A stretch of 64,000 bases of DNA from JAWPMT01 sp965242775 (GCA_965242775.1 CBDETI010000024.1:186001-250000), one strand, 5' to 3'; numbered from the stretch's first letter, positions 44,992-53,655 are shown. Made by a program: numbers and translations. The notes: generated by a model from the letters alone, not told the origin.

Positions 44992-45143
44992 TATTCCAGA
45001 ATTTTCTTGATGAGATAAATAGCTCCAAGTACAATTAACAAAATGAGCCCCACCTTGAAGAGAAAGGAGAACACCACGCTAAACACTATGAGGATTAGCG
45101 CGATGATCAACACAGATTTTAACATATGTCCAATTGCCATCAT
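44991..45143 (-). CDS. 50-residue hydrophobic membrane microprotein between pspA and the DUF4178 gene
   Basis: Reading the minus strand from ATG at 45143 gives 50 residues: a short start MMAIGHMLKS, then about 38 almost entirely hydrophobic residues in two stretches (VLIIALILIVFSVVFSF and VGLILLIVLGAIYLI) split by LFK, and a basic end KKILE. That is one long or two short membrane helices. It starts one base after the pspA stop, and its stop shares a base with the DUF4178 start, so it is in the same tightly coupled operon. Its coupling and size recall small Psp membrane partners such as PspG or PspB, but I see no specific homology. Confidence 0.75.
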   Translation of the reverse strand: MMAIGHMLKSVLIIALILIVFSVVFSFLFKVGLILLIVLGAIYLIKKILE

Positions 45144-45144
45144 G

Positions 45145-45849
45145 TTATTTATCCAGTCCGAGTTTTGCTTTCATGGCAGCCAGGTCGTCTGACGCTTTGG
45201 TGTCAGTACTGCCTAGTGCACTATCAATTTCATCGTCCAAGCTCTTGGATTCGCCGGCGATATCGCCATAGGCCTCAGCCAATGCTTCTTGTTGGGTAAC
45301 TTTCTCCTTCATTCTTTCCAACATTGAAACTGTGCTTGAACTATCAATTTGTGCCATTTGCTTGTTCACCTTCGCGGTGGCCTCACTGACCTTCACACGG
45401 GCTTTAAGCGTCCTCAACTCGTTTTCATATTTGCTGATTTCGGCACGCAATTTTTTTATTTTGCTGTCAAGCGTGGAGACGTTGCTGTCAAATCGCTCTT
45501 GTTCGGTTTTGGCCTGATTCATAGCTTGAGCAAATTCTTCTTTTCTCGACAAGGATTCGGTGGCGAGTCTATCCGCTTCTCCGGATTCCATTTCCCCGGA
45601 AGCCGCTTTCTTGAGCAGCAACATCGCCTTGTTTTCGTAATCCTGAGCCTTCGATTTGTTGGTTTGCACATCATTCTTGGCCCTGATCGCCATCGCTTTC
45701 ACTTCTGCCAGTGCTTTTAGGCTTTCATCGAGATCCTTCTTCAGATCACGAATACCTTGTTCGGTCATTTTTATAGGGTTTTCCAGCTTTTCTACTGCCG
45801 AATGCATTTCTGCCTCACCCACTTTAAATAGTCTTCGAAAAACGTTCAT
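45145..45849 (-). CDS. pspA: PspA/IM30 (Vipp1) family membrane-remodelling protein
   Basis: 234-residue ESCRT-III-like protein of the phage-shock family that binds and stabilises the inner membrane from the cytosolic side. It opens with NVFRRLFKVGEAEMHSAVEK, where an amphipathic helix is followed by KLENPIKMTEQGI, and continues as a long coiled coil (about 30-190: LKKAASGEMESGEADR, KIKKLRAEISKYENEL). The C-terminus carries an acidic linker and a short end helix (DDLAAMKAKLGLDK), like YjfJ-type members. It lies ten bases after the YbjN-type gene and one base before the 50-residue membrane protein gene. Confidence 0.93.
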   Translation of the reverse strand: MNVFRRLFKVGEAEMHSAVEKLENPIKMTEQGIRDLKKDLDESLKALAEVKAMAIRAKNDVQTNKSKAQDYENKAMLLLKKAASGEMESGEADRLATESLSRKEEFAQAMNQAKTEQERFDSNVSTLDSKIKKLRAEISKYENELRTLKARVKVSEATAKVNKQMAQIDSSSTVSMLERMKEKVTQQEALAEAYGDIAGESKSLDDEIDSALGSTDTKASDDLAAMKAKLGLDK

Positions 45850-45859
45850 GTCCTTTTAT

Positions 45860-46255
45860 TTAATTTTTACTAAATGCGATTAATTCATCTGAATATTCAC
45901 TGAGCAACAACGCCAGTGAGTTGAGTGTGGCCTCTATTTCATTAAGGTCGAGGTTCTCGCACTCATGGGTATTTCTAAAAAGTACCCTGTGACCTGACTC
46001 ATCCAAAGCGAATGCGCCATGAATGATGTCCCTGTTTTTAGCTAGTAGTTTTTTGAACACATCGTTTGAATCACTTTGTAATTCAAACAGGTACTGTTCT
46101 ACGATGAGAATTGGGTCGGCAACGATCAGTACAACATTTTTCATCCCTTCCTCTTCATTCTCAACTACAAAGACACCTTCTCCTTCATCCTCGGAGACGA
46201 TGGTAAAGTCTAATTCCAGTAGATAATCTTTTACTTTTTGAAAGTAGGAGTTCAT
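45860..46255 (-). CDS. YbjN-type (T3SS-chaperone-like fold) protein
   Basis: 131-residue acidic cytosolic protein with the alpha/beta pattern of YbjN/CesT-like domains: an N-terminal helix (VKDYLLELDF), strands around GVFVVENEEEGMKNVVLIVADP, a central helix (NDVFKKLLAKNRDII), HGAFALDESGHRVLF, and a long C-terminal helix. Such domains act as chaperones or protein-protein adaptors. It is the first gene of the minus-strand operon, ten bases upstream of pspA, so it probably binds PspA or another product of this operon. Family assignment is by fold-like pattern. Confidence 0.75.
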   Translation of the reverse strand: MNSYFQKVKDYLLELDFTIVSEDEGEGVFVVENEEEGMKNVVLIVADPILIVEQYLFELQSDSNDVFKKLLAKNRDIIHGAFALDESGHRVLFRNTHECENLDLNEIEATLNSLALLLSEYSDELIAFSKN

Positions 46256-46375
46256 TTTTTACAGGTTTTGCGTTGGAAACCGAAAATACATATTTGCTTG
46301 TTGAAATTTATATCAATCTGAGCTTTCGGCTTTCCGCGCGATCTCTGGATTAAATTTAAGTACATTTACGGTAAG

Positions 46376-46386
46376 TTTTGACAAAA
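46376..46386. promoter_or_regulatory. Palindrome TTTTGACAAAA upstream of the XRE regulator
   Basis: A perfect 11-base palindrome centred on 46381 lies nine bases before the regulator's ATG in the 139-bp divergent region between the YbjN-type gene and the regulator. A second, weaker inverted repeat (GGTTT and AAACC, 46264-46281) lies on the YbjN side. Either could be an operator for autoregulation. The link is positional only. Confidence 0.25.
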
Positions 46387-46394
46387 GTTGTAGC

Positions 46395-47195
46395 ATGGCT
46401 CAAAAAAGTAGCAAGAATTTTTCATTCATTGGAGACAATATTAAGAAAATTCGTATGGCCAAAAACATCAGTCAAGCGGAATTTGCCAATCTTTTCGAGC
46501 TTTCGCGGGCCAGCGTGGGTGCATATGAAGAAGGTCGATCCGAGCCAAAAATTGAGACTATTATTCAAATTGCCAATACTTTTAGCCTTTCGATTGACGT
46601 CTTGTTGAAGCGAGAATTGACTGTGGGAGAGATTTATTCCTTTGGGTTAGTTAATGAAAAGCTAAACCGGGCACACAATATGGTCCGCAGCGGCGGAAGC
46701 AAGAACTTGTCATCGACTATTTCCTGGGTCAGAGAACAAAACATGTTGAACTACCTGGTACAACACCAAAATCAGGATTTTTTGAAAAGTTTGCCTGAGA
46801 TCAGCATTCCGGCAACAGAAAATAAGAATGTGCGAGCCTTCGACATGATCGGTAGTGAAATGGAATACCATCAACAAGGTTTACACCATGGAGACATCCT
46901 CATTGGTAGAAATTGTGATGTAAAGGAATTGCAATCGTTGCACGATAAGATGGTCGTGATTCTTCTAAAGGAGGGAATTCGCATGCGAAGATTAAATACA
47001 GCCACGTCGAAGCTTACGCTAGAAACGGACGATCCCAATTATGAACCCGTGGTATTTGAAGCTGAGAATATACTTGAGTTGTGGGAAGTGATGGCGGTAT
47101 ACTCCACCTACTTAAATCCACCATCATTATTGGAGGAGCGCGTGCTAAAGCTCGAAAAGATCATGAAAGATCTCAACCAGCCATCAGGTTCCTGA
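46395..47195 (+). CDS. XRE-family regulator with S24 (LexA/CI)-like C-terminal domain lacking the usual serine
   Basis: 266 residues. The N-terminal helix-turn-helix (about 12-70) includes IRMAKNISQAEFANLFELSR and VGAYEEGRSEP. A linker follows, then a C-terminal domain (about 136-235) that resembles S24 peptidases: RAFDMIGSEMEYH stands where LexA-type proteins have GDSM, followed by GDILIGRN and MVVILLKEGIRMRRL. The catalytic Ser position is Glu (GSEM, 153-156), so self-cleavage is unlikely and the fold probably serves dimerisation or ligand sensing. It is divergent from the pspA operon and the likely regulator of it. Its 3' end overlaps the opposing oxidoreductase gene by 23 bases. Confidence 0.85.
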   Translation: MAQKSSKNFSFIGDNIKKIRMAKNISQAEFANLFELSRASVGAYEEGRSEPKIETIIQIANTFSLSIDVLLKRELTVGEIYSFGLVNEKLNRAHNMVRSGGSKNLSSTISWVREQNMLNYLVQHQNQDFLKSLPEISIPATENKNVRAFDMIGSEMEYHQQGLHHGDILIGRNCDVKELQSLHDKMVVILLKEGIRMRRLNTATSKLTLETDDPNYEPVVFEAENILELWEVMAVYSTYLNPPSLLEERVLKLEKIMKDLNQPSGS

Positions 47196-48390
47196 TTCCG
47201 TCCTTTGTTTCCTTGGTTATGAATCGAAAAATAGCCCGATTGCCTGAGTAGTTGGGCCGCAATCCATTTCCTCGTGCGAGCTCTTCGATTTGTTTGTCGT
47301 AATACCCTCCTTCGGCCAGATCAAGATATTTGTCCGAGAATGGCTTGAGAACTGGTTGATCGACACGATCCTGGGTACCGTCGAGGAAGCCTTTTGGAAA
47401 AGAAGAATCGATCAGGAATGGCCTGGCAAAGCCAATAACATCGAGGGCGCCCGTATTCAAAGCCTGCCTCGTAAAATCCAGAGATCGAAAGCCACCCGTC
47501 ACCATTAAAGGAATTGCACATTCTTTTCGCACCTCCTCGGCAAAAGTGAGAAAATATGCTTCGCGTGATTGTGTAGACTTTCGGGACCTTTGTTCTGTCA
47601 GGAAAACCAGATTTTCGTAGGTCCCCCCGGAAATTTCCAGTAGATCAATCCCCATATCCTCCAGCCTTTTGATGACAAACATGGCATCATGTTGCTCAAA
47701 GCCACCTCTTTGGAAATCCGCGGAGTTTAGCTTCACCGAGATTGGGAAAGACGGTCCTAACTTCCGACGTGCCTGCCGCACAATTTCAAACAACATCCGG
47801 CCGCGGTTTTCAATGGAGCCACCCCAGCGATCCTGTCGCTTGTTGGTTCTGGGTGAAAGAAATTGACTTAATAAGTAGCCATGGGCCGCGTGAAACTGCA
47901 CGCCGGTAAAGCCTACTTCCTGACAAAATTCGGCGCCCTCGACGAATAAATCAATGGTCTGCTCTATCGTAGATTCGGTCATCGGGACGGGCTTGGCGAA
48001 AAAGCCTAGCTTCCTAAGCTTGATGTCAGAAGCTGATTGCGGATTGAGATTAGAGAAGACATTGGCCTGCCTGCCGGCGTGACTTATTTGTGCCCAAAAG
48101 TGATTGCCAGATGCAGTCGCCACGTGGGTCCATCCCAAAAAAGGAGCCTTCTCTTGGTGTTTGCCGATGACAACATTGCCTCCTGCCTCCAGGTGCTTTT
48201 TATCGACAATGACATTGCCGCTGATCATAAGACCAGCCCCAGCAGAAGCCCAATGTTTATAAAGTGTGAGGTGTTTATCGTTAGGTAGATGATTTGCGGT
48301 AGCCAGTCGTTCTGTCATTGCCGCTTTGGCTACCCGGTTGGGTAAAGAAACTCCACAAGGAAGTTTGAAACCCGCCGCTAAATCAATCAC
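47173..48390 (-). CDS. NADH:flavin oxidoreductase / old yellow enzyme family
   Basis: 405-residue FMN-dependent TIM-barrel ene-reductase. Conserved segments are PNRVAKAAMTERLA near the N-terminus, the active-site GVQFHAAHGYLLSQFLSPRTNKR (read as GVQFHAAHGY followed by LLSQFLSPRTN), RWGGSIENRGR and the phosphate-binding VTGGFRSLDF, then DVIGFARPFL. Substrate unknown. It is the last gene of an AsmA, exported RidA, OYE run (eight-base overlap with ridA) and ends overlapping the XRE regulator gene from the other strand. Confidence 0.92.
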   Translation of the reverse strand: MIDLAAGFKLPCGVSLPNRVAKAAMTERLATANHLPNDKHLTLYKHWASAGAGLMISGNVIVDKKHLEAGGNVVIGKHQEKAPFLGWTHVATASGNHFWAQISHAGRQANVFSNLNPQSASDIKLRKLGFFAKPVPMTESTIEQTIDLFVEGAEFCQEVGFTGVQFHAAHGYLLSQFLSPRTNKRQDRWGGSIENRGRMLFEIVRQARRKLGPSFPISVKLNSADFQRGGFEQHDAMFVIKRLEDMGIDLLEISGGTYENLVFLTEQRSRKSTQSREAYFLTFAEEVRKECAIPLMVTGGFRSLDFTRQALNTGALDVIGFARPFLIDSSFPKGFLDGTQDRVDQPVLKPFSDKYLDLAEGGYYDKQIEELARGNGLRPNYSGNRAIFRFITKETKDGIRNLMAG

Positions 48391-48949
48391 GCACTTCGAC
48401 GATCATCTCGACCTCCACGGCAATATTTCTTGGCAAGGATCCCATGCCTACGGCCGCCCGGGCATGCTTACCACGATCACCAAAAACCTCCACCATCGTA
48501 TCTGAGAAGCCATTGACCACTTCGGGTTGATTGGCAAATGTGCTATCACAATTGACCATACCCAATACTTTGACAATGCGAACTACCTTGTTTAAATCGC
48601 CGATCTCGGCCTTCAGCGCTGACAGTTGGGAAATAGCTGCAAATCGTGCAGCTTCATATCCCTGATCGATCGTCAGGTCGCGTCCTACTTTGCCCGTCAC
48701 ATAACCACCTTCAGGCCTGTTGGGGCCTTTTCCGGCCATAAATACTAGATTTCCGGTTCGAACCGAATTAACATAATTCGCAACCGGAGCGGAGGGTTCA
48801 CTTAAGGTTATTCCTAGCTCAGCTACTTTCTCCTCCACGTCGTAGTTATACAGGGGTGTAGTATCAGCCTCACTTTGCGGCGCCGGTGCCGGCTGACAAG
48901 CAGCAAGGATCACAACGACTGCTAGCTGCCATATGTTTTTAGTTACCAT
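48383..48949 (-). CDS. RidA/YjgF family protein with lipoprotein signal
   Basis: 188 residues: signal peptide with lipobox ending at Cys18 (VILAAC), a Pro/Glu-rich spacer, then a RidA domain from about residue 55 (YVNSVRTGNLVFMAGKGP, and the C-terminal HARAAVGMGSLPRNIAVEVEMIVEV, read as two adjoining motifs). The arginine that binds the substrate carboxylate in RidA is kept in HARAAVG. Classic RidA is cytosolic and hydrolyses reactive imines; this one should be exported. It overlaps the AsmA gene by 11 bases and the old-yellow-enzyme gene by eight. Confidence 0.88.
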   Translation of the reverse strand: MVTKNIWQLAVVVILAACQPAPAPQSEADTTPLYNYDVEEKVAELGITLSEPSAPVANYVNSVRTGNLVFMAGKGPNRPEGGYVTGKVGRDLTIDQGYEAARFAAISQLSALKAEIGDLNKVVRIVKVLGMVNCDSTFANQPEVVNGFSDTMVEVFGDRGKHARAAVGMGSLPRNIAVEVEMIVEVRD

Positions 48950-51659
48950 TTTTCTTCTTTTTCTTTTTTCCTAGTAGTCCTTTTACCTTGTCTGTTGCTT
49001 TGTCCACCGTCTTCTCGGGCACAACCTTTTTCAGTTCTTCTTTCGCTTGTGCTTCCAGCTTCTTCTTCTCCTCTTCCGCTTTCTCCTTGGCTTCCGCTTC
49101 TTTTTGCTTGGCTAGCTGCTGGGCCTCCCTTTTTCGCTTAAGCGCTTCCTCTTTGGCTTTCCTTTTGGCTCTTCTCAACTCCTCAACCGCTTTGGCCTTG
49201 GCAGCATCCTTGGCAGATTGATTGGAACCTCCCTTGGAAGGTTTGGCACCGAGGAACTTGACTTTTGGATCATCGAAAGTCCCGGCCACTCCCAAATTAA
49301 CATCCAGATTGGCAGAAACGGCATTGTTTACTCCGGCAACCGAAGATATCAAACTACTCACCGCCTGACCTGCGGCACCTGTGGGTACGTTGAGCACTGT
49401 CATCGTATAGTCCAAATCGCCTTCCACGCCGTTGCTGCCCTCTACGGCGACAGTGTACTTATCTATTTGCATCTCGAACGGCTTCACATACACTCGGCCG
49501 TCTTTAATTTCCGTCTGAAGGGTCACATCATTCAGCCGAACAGTTCCATCATTGTCCTTCAAAATTTTGCCTCCCGTGAATCCTCCTACCTTACTTAAGA
49601 GTTCAACATCGTTCAATGCACCATCAGCCACAGTAATTATCCCGAGGCCCTGCATGGTATTGTAATCCGGAGACATATCCTGAAGCAAAGAACCACCGAT
49701 TTGAAACTCCGATGAGAAACTTCCGGTCATATCTTTTGTGAAAGGTGCGAGCTGCTGAATGCTTGCAAAGGACTGGTAGGCAGCCGGAATTGAAAGGTCC
49801 TTGATCTGAAAATCAAAATCATATAATGGGTCTTCGGGTACCGTCTCGTATCCGCCATTCATTTCAAAATAGCCATCCAACAAATTAAAATTGACCTTAT
49901 CCATTCGAAGCGCACCCTCCTGTATGAGAACCGTACCATTGAATTGGTCTATCGACAGGTTATCATAGACCATTTTTTCGATGGATGAAGTGAGAATAAA
50001 ATCAATATTCGTAGGGATTCTAACCACTTCCAATGCGGTAGTATCTTCCGGTTCTTCCACATAGGTGCTGTCATCCGCAACCATCCATTCATTGATGTCT
50101 ACGATAGCAGATGAAAAGTCAAATCTACCCACCAGGTCAGCCTCTTCGCCGAGGGCAAACTCCATGTAATTCCTGATCTCTCCGGACATGTTGAGGTCCG
50201 TTTTTCCTGCATTACCCTTGAAAGACTTCAGGGCTACGGCTTCTGGACCAAAAGTCATCTCCGTTTTTGCGATGCCAAAACCTTGCGGAAGGTCCGGGGA
50301 GGTGTATTTAAACCCTGTCAATGACATACTGCCTGTGGTTGGCAGATTTTTGTAACGCTCTGCCTCTACATCGGACATTTTTCCGGAGGTTTGCATTTTC
50401 GCGTTGACTATACCCTCGAGCGACATATCTTCCAGTGGTATGATCCTGGTTAATTTGCCAATGTCCAAATTGCCATCAAACTGGAAATCCCAGAAATAGT
50501 CGTCAAGATTTTTGAAGAGTAACGAGGCCGAGGTTTTTTCCCCATCAACTAACATGGAAAAATCCGAGACCGTAAAGGAGAAATCCTCTGGGTTAGCGCT
50601 TGGATACTCAAAACCTGACCGGATAGTCAGGGCTTCGATCGGCACAGGATATTCCGCATATTTGATAGAACCATTGTCAACGGAGAGGTTTGCGGCCACT
50701 GCTGGCATGGACGTCTCTGCATAGATTCCTTTCACAAAACCGTCAAAGCCAATGGACCCTCCTGCTGCGAGACCATCGAGGTATTCCTGGTATGCACCAG
50801 GAATGAGCGAAAGGAGGCCTTTCAAATCCATATCCTTGCCTTCAAAAGTGATATCCATTTCTATTTCGTCGGAGGGCATGCTTACGAAGCCATCGAAACC
50901 GAAAGCGAAGGCATTGAGTGAAACCTTATTCTCTTTAAAAATAAATTTCATGTTAGCCAGATCCATGTTTAGGATCAGGTCTGCCGTAAAGGTTTTGTTA
51001 TTTAAATAGCGTGTACCCTCGTAATCAAATGAAATACTTTCTATTCTAGTCGCGGTGGAGAGGTCAAAAACTTCCAGGGAAAAATCGCCATTCCCCTCGT
51101 GATTTAATCCACCAAGGAATGCAGCCATATTACCAGCTTCATCCACATAACTTAGGGAGCCTTCTCTTATCTCCCACTTGTTGATCGCCAGACTGAAGGC
51201 CGAAGGTGCAGTGTCTTCTTCCACTACCTCTGTTTCTTCAGTGGTTTCTTCTGACGGTTTGGCAATGTCGTAGTTGGCTTTGCCATTAGGTAGTACTCGG
51301 ACATTGATAGTCGGTTCATCAAGCAGGATGTTCTTCATTACAATTTGCTCTCCAGACAAAGCTGACATCACATCCACGGTGATACTAAACGTCCCAATGG
51401 AAACAAGCGTGTCGGACTCAAACTCCTCGATCCCTGCGATGCCGAAATTACCAATTGACAGGGTCAGGTCCGGAAAATTGGTGAAGAGTGAAAGGCTGAA
51501 GGCATCAGTGTCGTAGAACGCTTTGGCATTCAAATTAGCTGCGAGTTGTTCATCCACAGCCTTCTGAATATCGTCTTTAAAAATAATGGGAACCACTACC
51601 ATGGCCGCAAGGATCAGCACCACCAGGCCTACTAATCCTAAGAGAATCTTTTTTATCAT
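48939..51659 (-). CDS. AsmA-like inner-membrane/periplasmic protein with Lys/Glu-rich tail
   Basis: 906 residues: one N-terminal transmembrane helix (about 4-26), an AsmA N-domain (ADEQ-type start, then LNAKAFYDTDAFSLSLFTNFPDLTLSIG, read as LNAKAF and TNFPDLTLSI motifs), a long beta-rich repeat body, an AsmA C-terminal region (MTGSFSSEFQIGGSLL, TEIKDGRVYVKPFEMQ) and LDVNLGVAGTFDDPKV. AsmA/TamB-like proteins are thought to carry phospholipids across the periplasm. The last 100 residues (about 806-906) are an unusual highly charged helix ending in polylysine (GKKKKKKNGN). It heads the operon with ridA and the old-yellow-enzyme gene. Confidence 0.88.
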   Translation of the reverse strand: MIKKILLGLVGLVVLILAAMVVVPIIFKDDIQKAVDEQLAANLNAKAFYDTDAFSLSLFTNFPDLTLSIGNFGIAGIEEFESDTLVSIGTFSITVDVMSALSGEQIVMKNILLDEPTINVRVLPNGKANYDIAKPSEETTEETEVVEEDTAPSAFSLAINKWEIREGSLSYVDEAGNMAAFLGGLNHEGNGDFSLEVFDLSTATRIESISFDYEGTRYLNNKTFTADLILNMDLANMKFIFKENKVSLNAFAFGFDGFVSMPSDEIEMDITFEGKDMDLKGLLSLIPGAYQEYLDGLAAGGSIGFDGFVKGIYAETSMPAVAANLSVDNGSIKYAEYPVPIEALTIRSGFEYPSANPEDFSFTVSDFSMLVDGEKTSASLLFKNLDDYFWDFQFDGNLDIGKLTRIIPLEDMSLEGIVNAKMQTSGKMSDVEAERYKNLPTTGSMSLTGFKYTSPDLPQGFGIAKTEMTFGPEAVALKSFKGNAGKTDLNMSGEIRNYMEFALGEEADLVGRFDFSSAIVDINEWMVADDSTYVEEPEDTTALEVVRIPTNIDFILTSSIEKMVYDNLSIDQFNGTVLIQEGALRMDKVNFNLLDGYFEMNGGYETVPEDPLYDFDFQIKDLSIPAAYQSFASIQQLAPFTKDMTGSFSSEFQIGGSLLQDMSPDYNTMQGLGIITVADGALNDVELLSKVGGFTGGKILKDNDGTVRLNDVTLQTEIKDGRVYVKPFEMQIDKYTVAVEGSNGVEGDLDYTMTVLNVPTGAAGQAVSSLISSVAGVNNAVSANLDVNLGVAGTFDDPKVKFLGAKPSKGGSNQSAKDAAKAKAVEELRRAKRKAKEEALKRKREAQQLAKQKEAEAKEKAEEEKKKLEAQAKEELKKVVPEKTVDKATDKVKGLLGKKKKKKNGN

Positions 51660-51749
51660 GATCTTGACTGTTTGCGCGTAAGCCGAAATACTTATAGCAA
51701 ATTAACGAAAAAAGAAGGCTTAACCGGTTGAAAATAAAAATGCGTTCGC

Positions 51750-52172
51750 TTATTCCTTCGTCAACGTCAAAAAGATGTCTTCCATTAATTGAAGCCTTAC
51801 TTCCTGAGAAGTTTTCGATAGGATTTGATAGGACATACCTCGAACATTGTCTTCATTTATGAGGTGTAATGTATCTCCGGTAACCGACCATCTCAGGGCG
51901 TGGGAAAGTGTATCTTCACTGAAGATGCAGCCTTTGTATCCGTACGCTCGAATCCGAACCGAATCTTCATTGAAGTTGATAAGCCCATTCATTGAAAAGT
52001 CAACATTATCCACTCCGGGATAGGAGGTAGCTAATGTGGTCCATTGTGCATCCCATGAACCAAGCAAAAAAACCTCATGCTCCTCTCTTGAATCAGTGCT
52101 ACAGGATAATAGGCTCAAGGTGATACCAATGAAAACAAGTTTACGCATAAAAGGAGAAGTACTTTTGGCCAC
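51750..52172 (-). CDS. Small lipoprotein, lipocalin-like
   Basis: 140 residues with a lipobox ending in LLSC; an internal ATG at 52148 (MRKLVFIG) is the more likely start because the signal peptide begins there. The mature part is beta-rich (LLGSWDAQWTT, SVRIRAYGYKGCIFSEDT, LRWSVTGDTLHLINED, VRLQLMEDIFLTLTKE) in the style of the small lipocalin-like domains of Bacteroidota. No named family. It follows the aldehyde dehydrogenase by nine bases on the same strand. Confidence 0.72.
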   Translation of the reverse strand: MAKSTSPFMRKLVFIGITLSLLSCSTDSREEHEVFLLGSWDAQWTTLATSYPGVDNVDFSMNGLINFNEDSVRIRAYGYKGCIFSEDTLSHALRWSVTGDTLHLINEDNVRGMSYQILSKTSQEVRLQLMEDIFLTLTKE

Positions 52173-52181
52173 TAAAATATC

Positions 52182-53546
52182 CTAGAAAAACCGTAGCAAA
52201 AGGTCTATGGTTTTGTTTTTTACGAAGGAGTAAGGTGGGTACAGCGTTTTTGCCATCGTAAGTCCAATTCTTTGATGCAAAACTGATTTTTCATTCGAGA
52301 ATGTTCGAAAGCCAGATTCGCCATGGGATTTTCCGAATCCGCTATTATTTACACCTCCAAAAGGCAGCTCGGGATGACCAAATTGCAGCACCGCATCATT
52401 AATTGCGACCGAACCGGAGCTCGTTTCCTTCAGCAGTTTTTTGATATTGCGTCTGTTCTTTGAAAATACGTATAAAGCAAGTGGTTTCTCCCCTTTGTTT
52501 ACTCGTGCAATCGCATCGTCGAGATGACGAAACTCAGTTATGGGCAGTACAGGTCCAAAAATCTCCTCCTTCAACAAGCTGCTTTCTGTTGCCACATTAG
52601 TCAGAACAGTGGGTGCAATTCCTTCTCCCGCCTGCCCAAAGTGCTGAACAGCGCCCAGGTCTTTCGCTTCTTGAATCATATCAGTCAGCCTTTGTCGGTG
52701 TTTCTCGTTGATGATACCCGTCATCTTACCTCCTCCGCCGTAAAACTTCTCTGAATATACCTTCAGCTTCTGAAGCAGCTCATCCTTCACCTTCTCATGA
52801 ACCAAAACATAATCTGGTGCGGTACAAGTTTGTCCACTATTCATCCATTTTGCCCATGCCAACTTCTGGGCCGTGTCGTTGATATTAGCACTCTCGTCAA
52901 TGAATACCGGAGACTTACCACCCAATTCCAGGGTAACAGAAGCCAGATTAGCAGCAGCAGCCTTCATGACTATTTTCCCTACATGCGGGCTCCCCGTGAA
53001 AAATATGTGATTGAATGGCAAGGACAATAAGTCCTGCGCAACAGACGCATCTCCCTGAATGACCATTACAAGATCATCAGTAAACAGTTCCTCCATCATA
53101 GCATTCAACAATGCCGCCGTTGCCGGAGTGTACTCAGACGGTTTTAATATGACGGTATTGCCCGCAGCCAAAGCTGAGATGAGAGGACCAAGTGCCAGTT
53201 GAAAAGGAAAGTTCCACGGAGAAATAATCAAACAGACTCCTTTCGGTTCGTATTGCACGTAGGATTTTGTTCCCCAAAAAGGCATATTGGGTGCCGCGGG
53301 CCGTGGGTCACTCCACCGCCTTAGATGCTTTAGCGCCTGGCGGATTTCCGTGAGTGCTACGTAAGTCTCTGAAAGATCGGTTTCCTGAGGAACTTTTTGA
53401 AAATCCTTTGCTAAAGCGTCTTGAATCAGTAGCCTATTGGCCAAAACCCATTCTTCCAGCAGCTTTAGCCTTTTCCTTCTGTTGGCAATCGACTCTGTCC
53501 TCAGCTGTAGGGCCCTGGCCTGTTGCCGGGTAAAAATCTCCTTCAT
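52182..53546 (-). CDS. Aldehyde dehydrogenase (class 3-like)
   Basis: 454-residue NAD(P)-dependent aldehyde dehydrogenase. The general-base Glu207 is in VTLELGGKSP, the nucleophile Cys241 in NSGQTCTAPDYVL and the cofactor loop is IFFTGSPHVGK. The length and ISPWNFPFQLALGPL segment fit the ALDH3/fatty-aldehyde group; the hydrophobic C-terminus (LYPPYSFVKNKTIDLLLRFF) suggests membrane association. Strong GGAGG immediately precedes the ATG at 53546. It is co-transcribed with the small lipoprotein gene. Confidence 0.94.
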   Translation of the reverse strand: MKEIFTRQQARALQLRTESIANRRKRLKLLEEWVLANRLLIQDALAKDFQKVPQETDLSETYVALTEIRQALKHLRRWSDPRPAAPNMPFWGTKSYVQYEPKGVCLIISPWNFPFQLALGPLISALAAGNTVILKPSEYTPATAALLNAMMEELFTDDLVMVIQGDASVAQDLLSLPFNHIFFTGSPHVGKIVMKAAAANLASVTLELGGKSPVFIDESANINDTAQKLAWAKWMNSGQTCTAPDYVLVHEKVKDELLQKLKVYSEKFYGGGGKMTGIINEKHRQRLTDMIQEAKDLGAVQHFGQAGEGIAPTVLTNVATESSLLKEEIFGPVLPITEFRHLDDAIARVNKGEKPLALYVFSKNRRNIKKLLKETSSGSVAINDAVLQFGHPELPFGGVNNSGFGKSHGESGFRTFSNEKSVLHQRIGLTMAKTLYPPYSFVKNKTIDLLLRFF

Positions 53547-53655
53547 CCTCCAATTATGGTAAAAAATAGCAGAGCTAAATATTTTTCAGGAAGTTGTTAA
53601 CATTTAGATAATATATGCGTAATATTATGTTACTGTTTAGTTAACATGGGGGGAC

